Source of the DNA: Bacteroidales bacterium
Lineage (GTDB): Bacteria; Bacteroidota; Bacteroidia; Bacteroidales; UBA932
DNA: 64,000 nucleotides
Direction of reading: 5' to 3'
NCBI GenBank assembly: GCA_024693285.1
Contig: JAILLE010000045.1
Span: 61,758-125,757, forward strand
Made by a program: the position numbers and the translations under genes. Every line of letters begins with the position of its first letter. Position 1 is the stretch's first letter. Below the pieces are notes generated by a model. That model was not told the origin of the DNA and made no database searches. It was given only the letters and a program-made list of their open reading frames with translations. Below are positions 46,599 to 54,990 of the stretch, piece by piece.

Positions 46599-48046
46599 TA
46601 TCCTATTGACCCTTCAAGGGAAACTTGTAGTAGTTTGGTGGCTTCGACGGCGAATTCCATCGGGAGGCGGGAGAGGACCTCGTGGGCGTAACCGTTGACA
46701 ATAAGGCCGACGGCATCTTCGGCGTCAAGCCCTCTCTGGTTGCAGTAGAACAGCTGCTCATCGCTGATCTTCGAGGTTGTGGCCTCATGCTCCACAATCG
46801 CCGTCGGGTTGAGGCTCTGGATGTCGGGGAAGGTGTGAGCCCCGCATTTCGAACCGATCAGCAGGCTGTCGCACTGCGAGTAGTTTCTCGCCCCGATTGC
46901 GCCAGGATTCATCCTTACCATGCCCCGGTAACTATTCTCACTATGGCCTGCGGAGATGCCCTTGCTGACGATGCGGCTCTTGGTCCCTCGGCCGATGTGG
47001 ATCATCTTTGTACCGGTGTCGGCCTGCTGGTAATTGTTGGTTACCGCCACGGAATAGAACTCCGAGGTGGAATAGTCGCCCTTGAGGATTGTCGAGGGAT
47101 ATTTCCAAGTGATGGCTGAGCCGGTCTCGACCTGGGTCCAGCTCAAATGTGCCCCACTACCCTTGCATATTCCTCTCTTAGTCACAAGGTTAAGGATTCC
47201 GCCCCGGCCTTGGGCGTCGCCAGGATACCAGTTCTGTACAGTGGAATATCTCACATCAGCGTCTTTCTCCACAACGATCTCCACCACCGCTGCGTGAAGT
47301 TGGTTCTCGTCTCTCATCGGAGCCGTGCATCCCTCCATATAGCTGAGCGAGGAGCCTTCTTCCGCCACGATCAGCGTCCTTTCGAACTGACCTGTTCCAG
47401 CGGCGTTTATCCTGAAATAGCTCGACAGATCCATCGGGCACTTCACTCCTTTCGGAATATAGCAGAAGCTTCCGTCGCTGAACACGGCGGAATTGAGCGC
47501 CGCATAGAAATTATCCCCTACTGGGACCACGCTGGCGAGGTATTTCCTGACGAGATCCGGGTGCTCCTTGACTGCCTCAGAGAAACTGCAGAATATTATC
47601 CCTTTCTCGGCGAGAGAGGCCCTGAAGGTTGTCGCCACGCTGACTGAGTCGAATACCGCATCCACCGCCACGACTCCCGCCAGGGCTTTCCGTTCCCGAA
47701 CCGGAATCCCCAATTTCTCGAAGGTCTCCTCAAGCTTAGGGTCGATTTCCTTTGGCCTCTCGGAGTCTTTCTTTGGGGCCGCATAGTAGATAATATCCTG
47801 GAAATCAATTGTTGGCAGATTAAGATGACCCCATGTGGGCATTTTCATTTTCCGCCATTTGCGGAAAGCGTCCAGACGGAACTCCAGGAGCCAGTCAGGT
47901 TCCTGTTTCAAGGTTGAAATCGTGCGTATGATGTCCTCGTTGAGGCCTTTCGGAATGAAATCCTGCCGGATGTCCGTCACGAATCCTTCCTTATATTCCT
48001 GTGAGGTAATTCCTTCAATAATCTTGTCTTCTTCTCTGCGATCCAT
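46598..48046 (-). CDS. sufB: Fe-S assembly scaffold SufB
   Basis: A 482-residue SufB of full length. Conserved text includes [102 protein letters not shown] and the C-terminal [25 protein letters not shown]. It is the main cluster-assembly scaffold with SufC. It is first in the minus-strand run sufB-pnuC-sufC-sufD-ispE, read from a promoter next to divergent aroC. Confidence 0.98.
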   Translation of the reverse strand: MDRREEDKIIEGITSQEYKEGFVTDIRQDFIPKGLNEDIIRTISTLKQEPDWLLEFRLDAFRKWRKMKMPTWGHLNLPTIDFQDIIYYAAPKKDSERPKEIDPKLEETFEKLGIPVRERKALAGVVAVDAVFDSVSVATTFRASLAEKGIIFCSFSEAVKEHPDLVRKYLASVVPVGDNFYAALNSAVFSDGSFCYIPKGVKCPMDLSSYFRINAAGTGQFERTLIVAEEGSSLSYMEGCTAPMRDENQLHAAVVEIVVEKDADVRYSTVQNWYPGDAQGRGGILNLVTKRGICKGSGAHLSWTQVETGSAITWKYPSTILKGDYSTSEFYSVAVTNNYQQADTGTKMIHIGRGTKSRIVSKGISAGHSENSYRGMVRMNPGAIGARNYSQCDSLLIGSKCGAHTFPDIQSLNPTAIVEHEATTSKISDEQLFYCNQRGLDAEDAVGLIVNGYAHEVLSRLPMEFAVEATKLLQVSLEGSIG

Positions 48047-48064
48047 CGTTGAAACTCAATTATG

Positions 48065-48072
48065 CAAAGATA
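48065..48072 (-). promoter_or_regulatory. -7 promoter element for sufB
   Basis: The minus strand reads TATCTTTG, a full match to TAnnTTTG, 18 bases upstream of the sufB ATG. It is 11 bases from the divergent aroC -7 element, so the two promoters overlap back to back. Confidence 0.55.
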
Positions 48073-48083
48073 ATGAAAATAAG

Positions 48084-48091
48084 TATCTTTG
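48084..48091 (+). promoter_or_regulatory. -7 promoter element for aroC
   Basis: TATCTTTG matches TAnnTTTG, 25 bases before the aroC ATG. Its -33 region would overlap the divergent sufB -7 element. Confidence 0.55.
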
Positions 48092-48116
48092 TCTCGAAGC
48101 GATAACATTGACGAAT

Positions 48117-49070
48117 ATGAATACTTTCGGCAGTAATTTCAGGGTGGAGATCTTCGGTGAGTCCCATGGCCCTGCGATCGGAGTGGTCGTGGACGGTGTC
48201 AAGGCGGGCATACCGCTCTCCAAAGACGATTTCATGGAGGATATTCTCCGACGCAAAAGCGGGGCGAAAGGCACGACTCCCAGAATCGAAGCGGATGAGC
48301 CCGAGATTCTAAGCGGAGTCTTCGAAGGTCATACCACTGGAGCTCCGATTGCAATCATATTCCGGAATACGAATACTAAATCCGCTGATTATAAGGAATT
48401 TCTGGATGTTCCACGCCCAGGTCACGCGGATTGGACCGCATCGGTCAAGTGGAATGGCATGAATGACCCGAGAGGTGGTGGTCATTTCTCCGGAAGGTTG
48501 ACCCTTCCTTTGGTCGCGGCCGGAGTTATCGCCAAGAAGCAGTGTGGATTCTCTTTCAACGCCGGTTTGGTAGAGATCGGTGGAGAGACCGACAAGTCCA
48601 AGTGGGATGCCTTGTTGGAGGAGACCGCGAAGGAGGGGGATTCCATTGGCGGAATAGTTGAATGTAAGGTTGATGGCGTTCCCGCAGGTCTTGGTGAGCC
48701 GTTTTTCGATTCTGTAGAGTCGCTTATTTCCCATGCCGTATTCTCTATTCCCGGCGTCCGCGGCATCGAATTCGGTGACGGTTTCGCCGCCGCTCGCCTC
48801 CACGGCTCCGAACATAACGACACTTTGCCTTTTAAAGAGAAAAATGGCGCTGGTGGGGTGAATGGTGGAATCTCGAATGGGGCTCCGATAGTTTTCAGGG
48901 TGGCCTTCAAGCCGACATCTAGCATCTCCAAGTCGCAGAACACATTGAATATCAAGACAGGAGAGACGGTTGAACTAAAAATCAAGGGGCGCCACGATGT
49001 CTGTTTCGCCCTCCGCACCCCGGTGATAGTCGAAGCTGTCGCCGCGATAGTTCTTGCCGACTTGGCATAA
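48117..49070 (+). CDS. aroC: Chorismate synthase
   Basis: A 317-residue protein starting MNTFGSNFRVEIFGESHGPAIGVVVDG, the chorismate synthase N-terminal signature. RPGHADWT, DPRGGGHFSGRLTLPLVAAGVIAKK and the C-terminal GRHDVCFALRTPVIVEAVAA follow. It catalyses the last shikimate-pathway step, EPSP to chorismate, with reduced FMN. The ATG at 48117 is used because the upstream open frame runs antisense through sufB. It is somewhat shorter than the usual 350-360 residues. Confidence 0.97.
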   Translation: MNTFGSNFRVEIFGESHGPAIGVVVDGVKAGIPLSKDDFMEDILRRKSGAKGTTPRIEADEPEILSGVFEGHTTGAPIAIIFRNTNTKSADYKEFLDVPRPGHADWTASVKWNGMNDPRGGGHFSGRLTLPLVAAGVIAKKQCGFSFNAGLVEIGGETDKSKWDALLEETAKEGDSIGGIVECKVDGVPAGLGEPFFDSVESLISHAVFSIPGVRGIEFGDGFAAARLHGSEHNDTLPFKEKNGAGGVNGGISNGAPIVFRVAFKPTSSISKSQNTLNIKTGETVELKIKGRHDVCFALRTPVIVEAVAAIVLADLA

Positions 49071-49072
49071 AT

Positions 49073-49100
49073 AAAACCGGGTCTCAAGGGCCCGGTTTTA
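49073..49100 (+). terminator. Rho-independent terminator after aroC
   Basis: AAAACCGGG (49073-49081) pairs with CCCGGTTTT (49091-49099) across a 9-base loop. The A/T flanks make it usable from both sides, and a dispersed repeat copy begins two bases later. Confidence 0.85.
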
Positions 49101-49126
49101 GATTCTTCGCTTCGCTCAGAATGACA
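49101..49126 (-). repeat. Type-1 dispersed short repeat, copy C (inverted)
   Basis: The reverse complement of the unit found after thyA and at the folA 3' end (GATTCTTCGCTTCGCTCAG on the plus strand). It sits between the aroC terminator and the M28 peptidase gene. Confidence 0.85.
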
Positions 49127-49145
49127 TATTCAGAACGATAGGATA

Positions 49146-50702
49146 CTAGTCTTTATAAAGACCAGTCCTGGAGAGCTGGTGGTCAAGATTGGCCAAGCCA
49201 TAGACCACAACAGCCGTAACAGTCGCTGAATGCTCCATGTACTCGGGAATCACCTTGTTGTAGATATCCCTTTCCGTGTGCCAAATCTCCTGATATTCAA
49301 AGTTATATCCCTTAGGATCAGTCTCCTGGAAACCGATTGTGGGAATACCGTTCATGGCGAAGTAGGCATGGTCGCTACCACCTGCTGAAGTAGGTCTAGG
49401 ACGAGGCTCGCCATCCCTCTTCGTGACAGTGAACGGGATCTCGGGATTCAAGTCCATGATAGGTTTGCAGATCGACACGTAATCGTCGTACATTGCCGGA
49501 GGAACAGTCACGCCAGTCGACATTAACGGGCCGCCGTCACGATTGATGTAGTTGGAAATCTTCTCAAGCGGGACAGTCTTGTTCTCCACAAAGAACTTTG
49601 AGCCGAGCAAGCCATACTCCTCACCGGTCCAGATGCAGATCATGATTGAGCGCTTCGGTTTCGCGCCAGCTGTAGCGAGCAGCCTGGCGACCTCCATGTT
49701 GAGGCTGGCCCCGTTACCGTCATCAACAGCTCCGCCACCATTGTCATAAGAATCGAGGTGGCCGCCGGCGAGCACATATTCATTGGGATATTTGCTTCCC
49801 TTGATGATGCCTATGATGTTGTGGTACTTGACCGGTCCGCGATAGAAATGGTTGCGGATGTCAAACTCCAGTTGGAAGATGTCCTTTCTCTCAACTTTCT
49901 TCTTGATAATGTCGAACTGGGCCTCGTCCAGGCAGATGTCGCATACCTTGGGGAGGTTCTCCATCGTGATGTTATAGCAGTTAGCCCTATCATACATGAT
50001 CCTGAGAGGAACCTTCGCCGAACGGATGAAACCGGCCACCCCGGCCTCGACCATCTCCTTGTAGAATGGAGCCACGACGGTCTCATAAGGGATCATCTCT
50101 TTAGGGGTCTCATCCCTGTGGGTCATGTTGTAACGACGGATCTCCATATTCTTTATGTCGATCTCCTCGTTCTTCTTGATAACTTCCGCCCTGTTCTCAT
50201 TGGCCTTGTCAGACCAGTCGATCGCCATTCCGTTGGACTCCGCGTCAAGAAGCACCCAGGCTCCTTTCAAGGCGCCCTTCATCTTCTCGAATTCCCTCCT
50301 GGAATGAGGCTCAATCAAGACGATTCCAGTTTGTTTGCCTTTGGTAGGCGCTGTGTATGAAGGGGTTCCAAAATGGAGAGCCATTCCGTCCTCGCTAAGC
50401 ATACGACCGAACCAAGGCCCGCGGTCGAAACCGACATTGATCTCACCGGCTTCCTGAACCATGACCTCCAGACCCCAGGACTCGAATTGTTCCTTGACCC
50501 AAGCCTCTGCATGGGTGAGAGCCGAGGAGCCTACCGGACGCCCGCCAATGTAATTGGAGAGATGGTTGTTATGCTCCATCACCTTGTTGTCAGTCTGGCC
50601 GATCTCAATGATTTTCTTCACGGTCTTGTCCTGGGCCATCAAAGCCGATGAGGAAAAGACCGCCAGGGACACAATAATCCCTAAGCAGATAGTTCTTCTC
50701 AT
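49146..50702 (-). CDS. M28 family zinc metallopeptidase, secreted
   Basis: A 518-residue protein from the ATG at 50702, chosen because a normal signal peptide follows (MRRTICLGIIVSLAVFSSSALMAQ); a longer frame to 50753 adds a charged tail. M28 metal ligands are visible in GGHLDSYDNGGGAVDDGNGAS, IWTGEEYGLLGS and GGSDHAYFAMNGIPTIGF. The N-terminal insertion resembles a PA-type domain. It is a probable periplasmic aminopeptidase or carboxypeptidase. It is last in the minus-strand run that begins at DUF47, 54 bases after mgtC. Confidence 0.92.
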   Translation of the reverse strand: MRRTICLGIIVSLAVFSSSALMAQDKTVKKIIEIGQTDNKVMEHNNHLSNYIGGRPVGSSALTHAEAWVKEQFESWGLEVMVQEAGEINVGFDRGPWFGRMLSEDGMALHFGTPSYTAPTKGKQTGIVLIEPHSRREFEKMKGALKGAWVLLDAESNGMAIDWSDKANENRAEVIKKNEEIDIKNMEIRRYNMTHRDETPKEMIPYETVVAPFYKEMVEAGVAGFIRSAKVPLRIMYDRANCYNITMENLPKVCDICLDEAQFDIIKKKVERKDIFQLEFDIRNHFYRGPVKYHNIIGIIKGSKYPNEYVLAGGHLDSYDNGGGAVDDGNGASLNMEVARLLATAGAKPKRSIMICIWTGEEYGLLGSKFFVENKTVPLEKISNYINRDGGPLMSTGVTVPPAMYDDYVSICKPIMDLNPEIPFTVTKRDGEPRPRPTSAGGSDHAYFAMNGIPTIGFQETDPKGYNFEYQEIWHTERDIYNKVIPEYMEHSATVTAVVVYGLANLDHQLSRTGLYKD

Positions 50703-50756
50703 AATAATTGATTTGTCAAGTGTCTTTACGCGAAAATAACCTTTTCGCCGCAAATA

Positions 50757-51377
50757 TCAAACTATCTCGACTTTGAGATCTTTGGTCAGGGTGAGTATCT
50801 TCTTCACCAATGACAAATAGTCTTTCTGGTGGGAACGGATCTGGAACACAGCCCTTCCCTCGGTTATGGCCATGGAATCCACGTCCACGCCGGACTTCTT
50901 GAATGTCTCCGCCAATGACACCAGAACCTCCGGGTCGGTTTCCGTGATCGAGACAGAGAATATTTTTTCTCCTATTTTCCTGGTTATGAAATGCATTGTC
51001 TCAAGGCATATTATTGTCATTAAAGTGGCTGCTATGGAGATGTCATACATCCCGCTACCGCATGCGAGTCCGATCGCGGCGGCAACCCAAAGTCCAGCGG
51101 CGGTCGTTATTCCCCTCACGACGTTTTTCTGGAATATAATCACACCCGCACCGATAAAACCGATTCCTGACACCACCTGTGCCGCCACTCTCGCATGGTC
51201 GAACTGGCCGGAGAAGGCGAATTGCGAGATAATCATGAAAAGCGAGCTTCCTAGGGCAACGATAAAGTGCGTGCGCACTCCAGCCTCTTTAGCTCGGAAT
51301 TCGCGCTCGAATCCGATCAGGCCTCCGAGCAACCCGGCCACGAACAGCCGGAGAATAAGGTTCCACTCGATAGTCAT
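50757..51377 (-). CDS. mgtC: MgtC/SapB family membrane protein
   Basis: A 206-residue protein. The MgtC membrane domain has the signatures GLIGFEREFRAKEAGVRTH, SGIGFIGAGVIIFQ and VRGITTAAGLWVAAAIGLACGSG, and a C-terminal ACT-like cytosolic domain runs from about residue 140. MgtC proteins influence magnesium and phosphate homeostasis, and in Salmonella MgtC affects phosphate uptake signalling (known from literature). It lies 12 bases after the DASS-type transporter in a run with other phosphate-related genes. Confidence 0.9.
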   Translation of the reverse strand: MTIEWNLILRLFVAGLLGGLIGFEREFRAKEAGVRTHFIVALGSSLFMIISQFAFSGQFDHARVAAQVVSGIGFIGAGVIIFQKNVVRGITTAAGLWVAAAIGLACGSGMYDISIAATLMTIICLETMHFITRKIGEKIFSVSITETDPEVLVSLAETFKKSGVDVDSMAITEGRAVFQIRSHQKDYLSLVKKILTLTKDLKVEIV

Positions 51378-51389
51378 AATAGTGTCAGT

Positions 51390-53000
51390 TTAAAATAATC
51401 CAGGTGTGATTTGCAGCCATTTTAGCAGAGTTTCTCCAAAGATAAGAATAAGAATCCAGGAGAATGTCATCATAGTGATACCGAACTTGAAGGCGTCCGT
51501 CATGCTGTACTGGTTAGTGTTGTACAGCAGTGCGGCGGGCTTGCTGTTGAAAGGCAGGACGTAGCAATGTTCGATCAGCATAGAGACCGGAAGAGCTAGA
51601 CTCATAGGCATGAACCCGAACCTCTGCTCGACTCCAAGGGCTATAGGAACGAAGACCATGGTCCTGATAGTCTTGCTCTGGAATACCAGTCCCGAATACA
51701 TCATCAGGAAGGTCAGAACCACATATAGCACCCAATAAGGAGTACCGGAGGTGATGCCCATCGAATCAAAAGCGGCGTTCACCATTGTGCTGGGCAGGTC
51801 TGTGGCGTTAAGACCGCTTCCGAGCACATAAGCTCCCGCGGAGAACAGCATCAGGTGCCAGGGAATGTCAACATCGTTCCATTTCACAACCCCGATGCCA
51901 GGCAGGAGGGCAAGGATAGCTCCGATCAAGGCGACAATTGTCTCATCGATATTGTGGAAAGTGCCCTTTGTGACCCACAAGAACAGGACGACAAGGAATA
52001 TTCCCACAGCCCTCCATTCCTGGGCGCTCATCTTGCCCATAGCGTCGAGCTCGACTTTCAAGCGTTCTATTCCGCCTTCAATCTGTGGTTTCTGCTCATC
52101 CTTCTTCATCGGGAAGAAGATGTACATTCCCACAAGGAGACCGACAACCAGGATAATCACACTCATAGGTCCCACCGCGATTAGCCAGTCCGCGTAACCG
52201 AAATCACATGAGCCTAGGAATCCGGCGATAAGGGAAATCGCGAGAAGGTGGGCTCCCGATCCCGTGTAGAAGGCATTTGCTCCGATGTTGACCTGGAACA
52301 AATTCTGAATCACTAAGTTACGCCCGAAATTATTTCTATTACCACCAGAAGCTCCATAGATGGCGCATATCACCATGAATATGGGGAGCATGATGGTGGC
52401 CTTTACGGTTGTGGCCGAAATAAAAGCGGACAACACCAGGTTGATCAGCAGGAAACTCCAGAGCACGCCTTTGGCGCTTTTGCCGAATTTTATGACGAAA
52501 GCCAGGGCGAAGCGCTTGGCGAACTGGGTCTTTACCAGCATTGATGCCAGCACGAAACTCAAGATATTCAGCCACATAACAGGGTGGCCCAACTGGGCGA
52601 GGGCCTCTTTCTGTGTCGTGACGTTGAATAGCACTACTCCAAGAATCAGCAGGAGCGATGTGAGGTAATTTGGCAAAGCCTCGGTCATCCAGAGTATGAG
52701 ACTTGCCACGAATATCGCCAACATCGCGTAGTTGGCGCGCAGGAAACCATCCAGGCCGAGGGCATCCAACCGTTTCTGGGCGGTCGCGGCCAAGTCAGTC
52801 TGGTCAAGATTGTCGATGAAGCCTATATGGCAGAACCAGCATATCCAGACAAAGGCGACGATGGCGAGAGGACCGCCAAGCCTGGCCATCCAGATCTCGA
52901 ACGTCGATTTTTGCATTTTGGGCAGTTTCTCGATCTTGTAGTTGTTCATGTCCAGCGGATCGAACGCCGTCGCCGCCTTTGTCCCGATATCTGTCGCCAT
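51390..53000 (-). CDS. SLC13/DASS-family anion-sodium symporter
   Basis: A 536-residue membrane protein with about 12 helices. Typical DASS blocks are LWMTEALPNYLTSLLLILGVVLFNVTTQKEALAQLGHPVMWL, SAFISATTVKATIMLPIFMV (first substrate-site loop), NVDIPWHLMLFSAGAYVLGSG-like text and LPFNSKPAALLYNTNQYSMTDAFKFG (second loop). Members carry dicarboxylates, sulfate or phosphate, and the sequence alone does not settle which. It is 2 bases from the CYTH gene, which points to an anion linked to polyphosphate or phosphate metabolism. Confidence 0.9.
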   Translation of the reverse strand: MATDIGTKAATAFDPLDMNNYKIEKLPKMQKSTFEIWMARLGGPLAIVAFVWICWFCHIGFIDNLDQTDLAATAQKRLDALGLDGFLRANYAMLAIFVASLILWMTEALPNYLTSLLLILGVVLFNVTTQKEALAQLGHPVMWLNILSFVLASMLVKTQFAKRFALAFVIKFGKSAKGVLWSFLLINLVLSAFISATTVKATIMLPIFMVICAIYGASGGNRNNFGRNLVIQNLFQVNIGANAFYTGSGAHLLAISLIAGFLGSCDFGYADWLIAVGPMSVIILVVGLLVGMYIFFPMKKDEQKPQIEGGIERLKVELDAMGKMSAQEWRAVGIFLVVLFLWVTKGTFHNIDETIVALIGAILALLPGIGVVKWNDVDIPWHLMLFSAGAYVLGSGLNATDLPSTMVNAAFDSMGITSGTPYWVLYVVLTFLMMYSGLVFQSKTIRTMVFVPIALGVEQRFGFMPMSLALPVSMLIEHCYVLPFNSKPAALLYNTNQYSMTDAFKFGITMMTFSWILILIFGETLLKWLQITPGLF

Positions 53001-53002
53001 GA

Positions 53003-53479
53003 TTACTTCCAGTTCTTATAAGGGTTCTTCATCAACATGGAGTTGTAGTACTTAGCGTCACCTGTGACTTCTTCTCCAAGCCATGCGGGCTTGTCAAAGG
53101 TGTCATTCTCGTCGGTGAGCTCTACCTCAGCTACGGTCAATCCCTCGTTGTCGCCGTAGAACTCATCCACTTCCCAGGTGTGCTTGCCGTCGGTGTTCTT
53201 GACAAGGTAACGTGTCTTGTCAATCACGCCCGGCTCTGCCAGCTCGAGGAGAGATTTCACCTCATCCACAGGGATTTCCTTCTCCCACTCGAAACGGCTT
53301 GCTCCAGAGGTGTTTCCGATTCCCTTGACCGTGATGAAACCTTTATCTCCCTTGACTCTGACACGCACCGTCCTCTCGGGAACGCTGCTGAGGTAGCCTT
53401 GGGTAATCCTTGTGGCCTTGAAGGCCTCGTTCTTGAAGTCACCTTTGACCAAGAATTTCTTCTCTATTTCCTGTCCCAT
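53003..53479 (-). CDS. CYTH-domain triphosphatase-like protein
   Basis: A 158-residue single-domain CYTH protein (triphosphate tunnel metalloenzyme). It has the N-terminal EIEKKFL motif (ExExK), then YLSSVPERTVRVRVKGDKGFITVKG, FEWEKEIP and WEVDEFYGDNEGLTVAEVEL. These are the metal- and phosphate-binding strands of tunnel enzymes that often hydrolyse inorganic tripolyphosphate. The exact substrate is uncertain. It starts 4 bases after a second, divergent CYTH-like gene. Confidence 0.93.
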   Translation of the reverse strand: MGQEIEKKFLVKGDFKNEAFKATRITQGYLSSVPERTVRVRVKGDKGFITVKGIGNTSGASRFEWEKEIPVDEVKSLLELAEPGVIDKTRYLVKNTDGKHTWEVDEFYGDNEGLTVAEVELTDENDTFDKPAWLGEEVTGDAKYYNSMLMKNPYKNWK

Positions 53480-53483
53480 ATTC

Positions 53484-54122
53484 TTACTCGTTAGCTAAAG
53501 GTTTGTCTATCATACCAATAACCCTCTTGATGGCCTGGAGGTAGTTGATATTCTCAACGCCCTCGAGACCGCAGTCGGCGATGGTCTTCTTAATATCCTC
53601 AATTTCAGTGGATTCGGAGTTGATAGTAACGACTTTGGCTCCATTGATAAGGACGTTGCCCACCTCGCAGATGGTATTGTTGACCATGTAGCCGAAGCGC
53701 TGCTTGTGGACTCTGACAGCGGCGAGATCAGGGCAGGCTTTGACCATAGCGATGAACTCTTCGTAGGTATAAGAGTCTTTGTCAAGAGCGGGCATCTCCA
53801 CCATGAAGGCAGGGAAAACCTCTTTTTCCAGGACCTCTTTGGCGATAGGGAACTCGCCTTTCATCAAGGGGTTCCACTGCTCGAGACCATCTACGGTCTG
53901 GACATAGGTCTTGATGTCCATTTTCCCGTTACGTATCTTGGTGTTGTTAATGTCGTTCTTGGCCGAGATGATATAGATCTCATCGCTCTCCCTCTCCCAG
54001 ACTTTTTCAGGCACAGGGACGGAAAGACGGGCCATTCTCTTGTGCTGCTCGCAGAAGCACTGTCCGAAACTACGGAATTCAAAGCGAGGCTTGCTCTGCT
54101 CGCCGATTTTTAGTTCTGCCAT
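53484..54122 (-). CDS. CYTH-like protein, divergent, function unknown
   Basis: A 212-residue soluble protein without a signal peptide. It starts with a PRFEFRSFGQCF strand that resembles a CYTH first strand. IYIISAKNDINNTKIRNGKMDIKTYVQTVDGLEQW resembles the CYTH pattern of a D-Y strand, an R-x-R/K strand and an IK strand, and VVTINSESTEIEDIKKTIADCGL is the last helix. I infer a distant CYTH or adenylate-cyclase-class-IV-like fold. The family is not recognised with certainty. Tight spacing with the CYTH gene suggests a joint function. Confidence 0.6.
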   Translation of the reverse strand: MAELKIGEQSKPRFEFRSFGQCFCEQHKRMARLSVPVPEKVWERESDEIYIISAKNDINNTKIRNGKMDIKTYVQTVDGLEQWNPLMKGEFPIAKEVLEKEVFPAFMVEMPALDKDSYTYEEFIAMVKACPDLAAVRVHKQRFGYMVNNTICEVGNVLINGAKVVTINSESTEIEDIKKTIADCGLEGVENINYLQAIKRVIGMIDKPLANE

Positions 54123-54147
54123 AACGTATTAATTGATAATTAGTTGA

Positions 54148-54969
54148 TTATTGTTTCACATCAGGATCATCCGCACCTTCGGTGGAGTTGGCCGCACCAG
54201 GAGTGAACTTCTCGGTCTGCATCCACTTGCCGGTGCCGTCAGGAATACGGCTCCATGAACCCTTGTTGTTGGAGAGAGAAGCACCCCACTCGCCTGTATC
54301 CATCTTCTCTCCTCGCTGGAATGAATCAATCTTATTTCCCTTGTTGTCAAAGAGTTCAATCAAAACACTCTTCTTGGCAGAGAAACCGCTTGAGAATCCC
54401 CTCGGGGTGGTCTTCTTACCGCCGATGATGGCGAAGAAACCCTTGGAAGGAACAACTTCACCGTCAATTCCGGTCCAGGTCAGTTCCTCGTCTTTGTTGA
54501 TGGTGACTCCTGTGAGCTTGATAGGGAAGTCGCTGCCGTTGTACAGCTCAAAGAATTTCTCCTCATCAGCCCCGGCGCCATATACCTCATTAAGTTTGAG
54601 TTTGCTCCAATCGGGGGCGGGATCACCAACCTTATAAGTGAATTTGTCGGAGGTGGTGGTGAAGCCGGCCTCGTTGGTGACAGTGACGGTGAACGAAACA
54701 TCTGTTCCGTCAGGCATGGCCGGAATAGTAGCGGTGAACTGGGATCCGGAGCCGTTCATCGGCAGGTTGTTCCCGTTGTAGTTGAGGGAGGCTGAAGTCA
54801 CAGCCTGCAATCCGGAAACAGTGGCGGTCACATTGACCGGTACGATAGAGGTGGGAGCCTCAGGAGTGAAGGCCACCTTGTCGATGCTTGAAGGGCCCTC
54901 GAATATCTTGTCTTCCACGCATCCGAAAAGTGCGATGAGAGCCGCGGAAAGTAAAAGTATCTTTTTCAT
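54148..54969 (-). CDS. Lipoprotein with Ig/FN3-like and lamin-tail domains
   Basis: A 273-residue protein with lipobox ALFGC (Cys17). An Ig-like domain (residues of about 35-110, VNVTATVSGLQAVTSASLNYNGNNLPM) is followed by a lamin-tail domain (about 118-250, LKLNEVYGAGADEEKFFELYNGSDFPIKLTGVTI). Lamin-tail domains occur in surface proteins and near nucleases or phosphatases, and probably mediate binding. It sits between the porin gene and the CYTH-like gene, so it may be a surface accessory of that system. Confidence 0.85.
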   Translation of the reverse strand: MKKILLLSAALIALFGCVEDKIFEGPSSIDKVAFTPEAPTSIVPVNVTATVSGLQAVTSASLNYNGNNLPMNGSGSQFTATIPAMPDGTDVSFTVTVTNEAGFTTTSDKFTYKVGDPAPDWSKLKLNEVYGAGADEEKFFELYNGSDFPIKLTGVTINKDEELTWTGIDGEVVPSKGFFAIIGGKKTTPRGFSSGFSAKKSVLIELFDNKGNKIDSFQRGEKMDTGEWGASLSNNKGSWSRIPDGTGKWMQTEKFTPGAANSTEGADDPDVKQ

Positions 54970-54990
54970 ATCGTATTCTCTTTAAGTGGA

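Noticed and set aside
47835..48116. N-terminal extension of aroC
   Set aside because: It runs antisense through the sufB 5' end and across both promoters; the family start MNTFG lies at 48117.
50703..50753. N-terminal extension of the M28 peptidase
   Set aside because: It adds a charged tail before a clean signal peptide; the ATG at 50702 is preferred.
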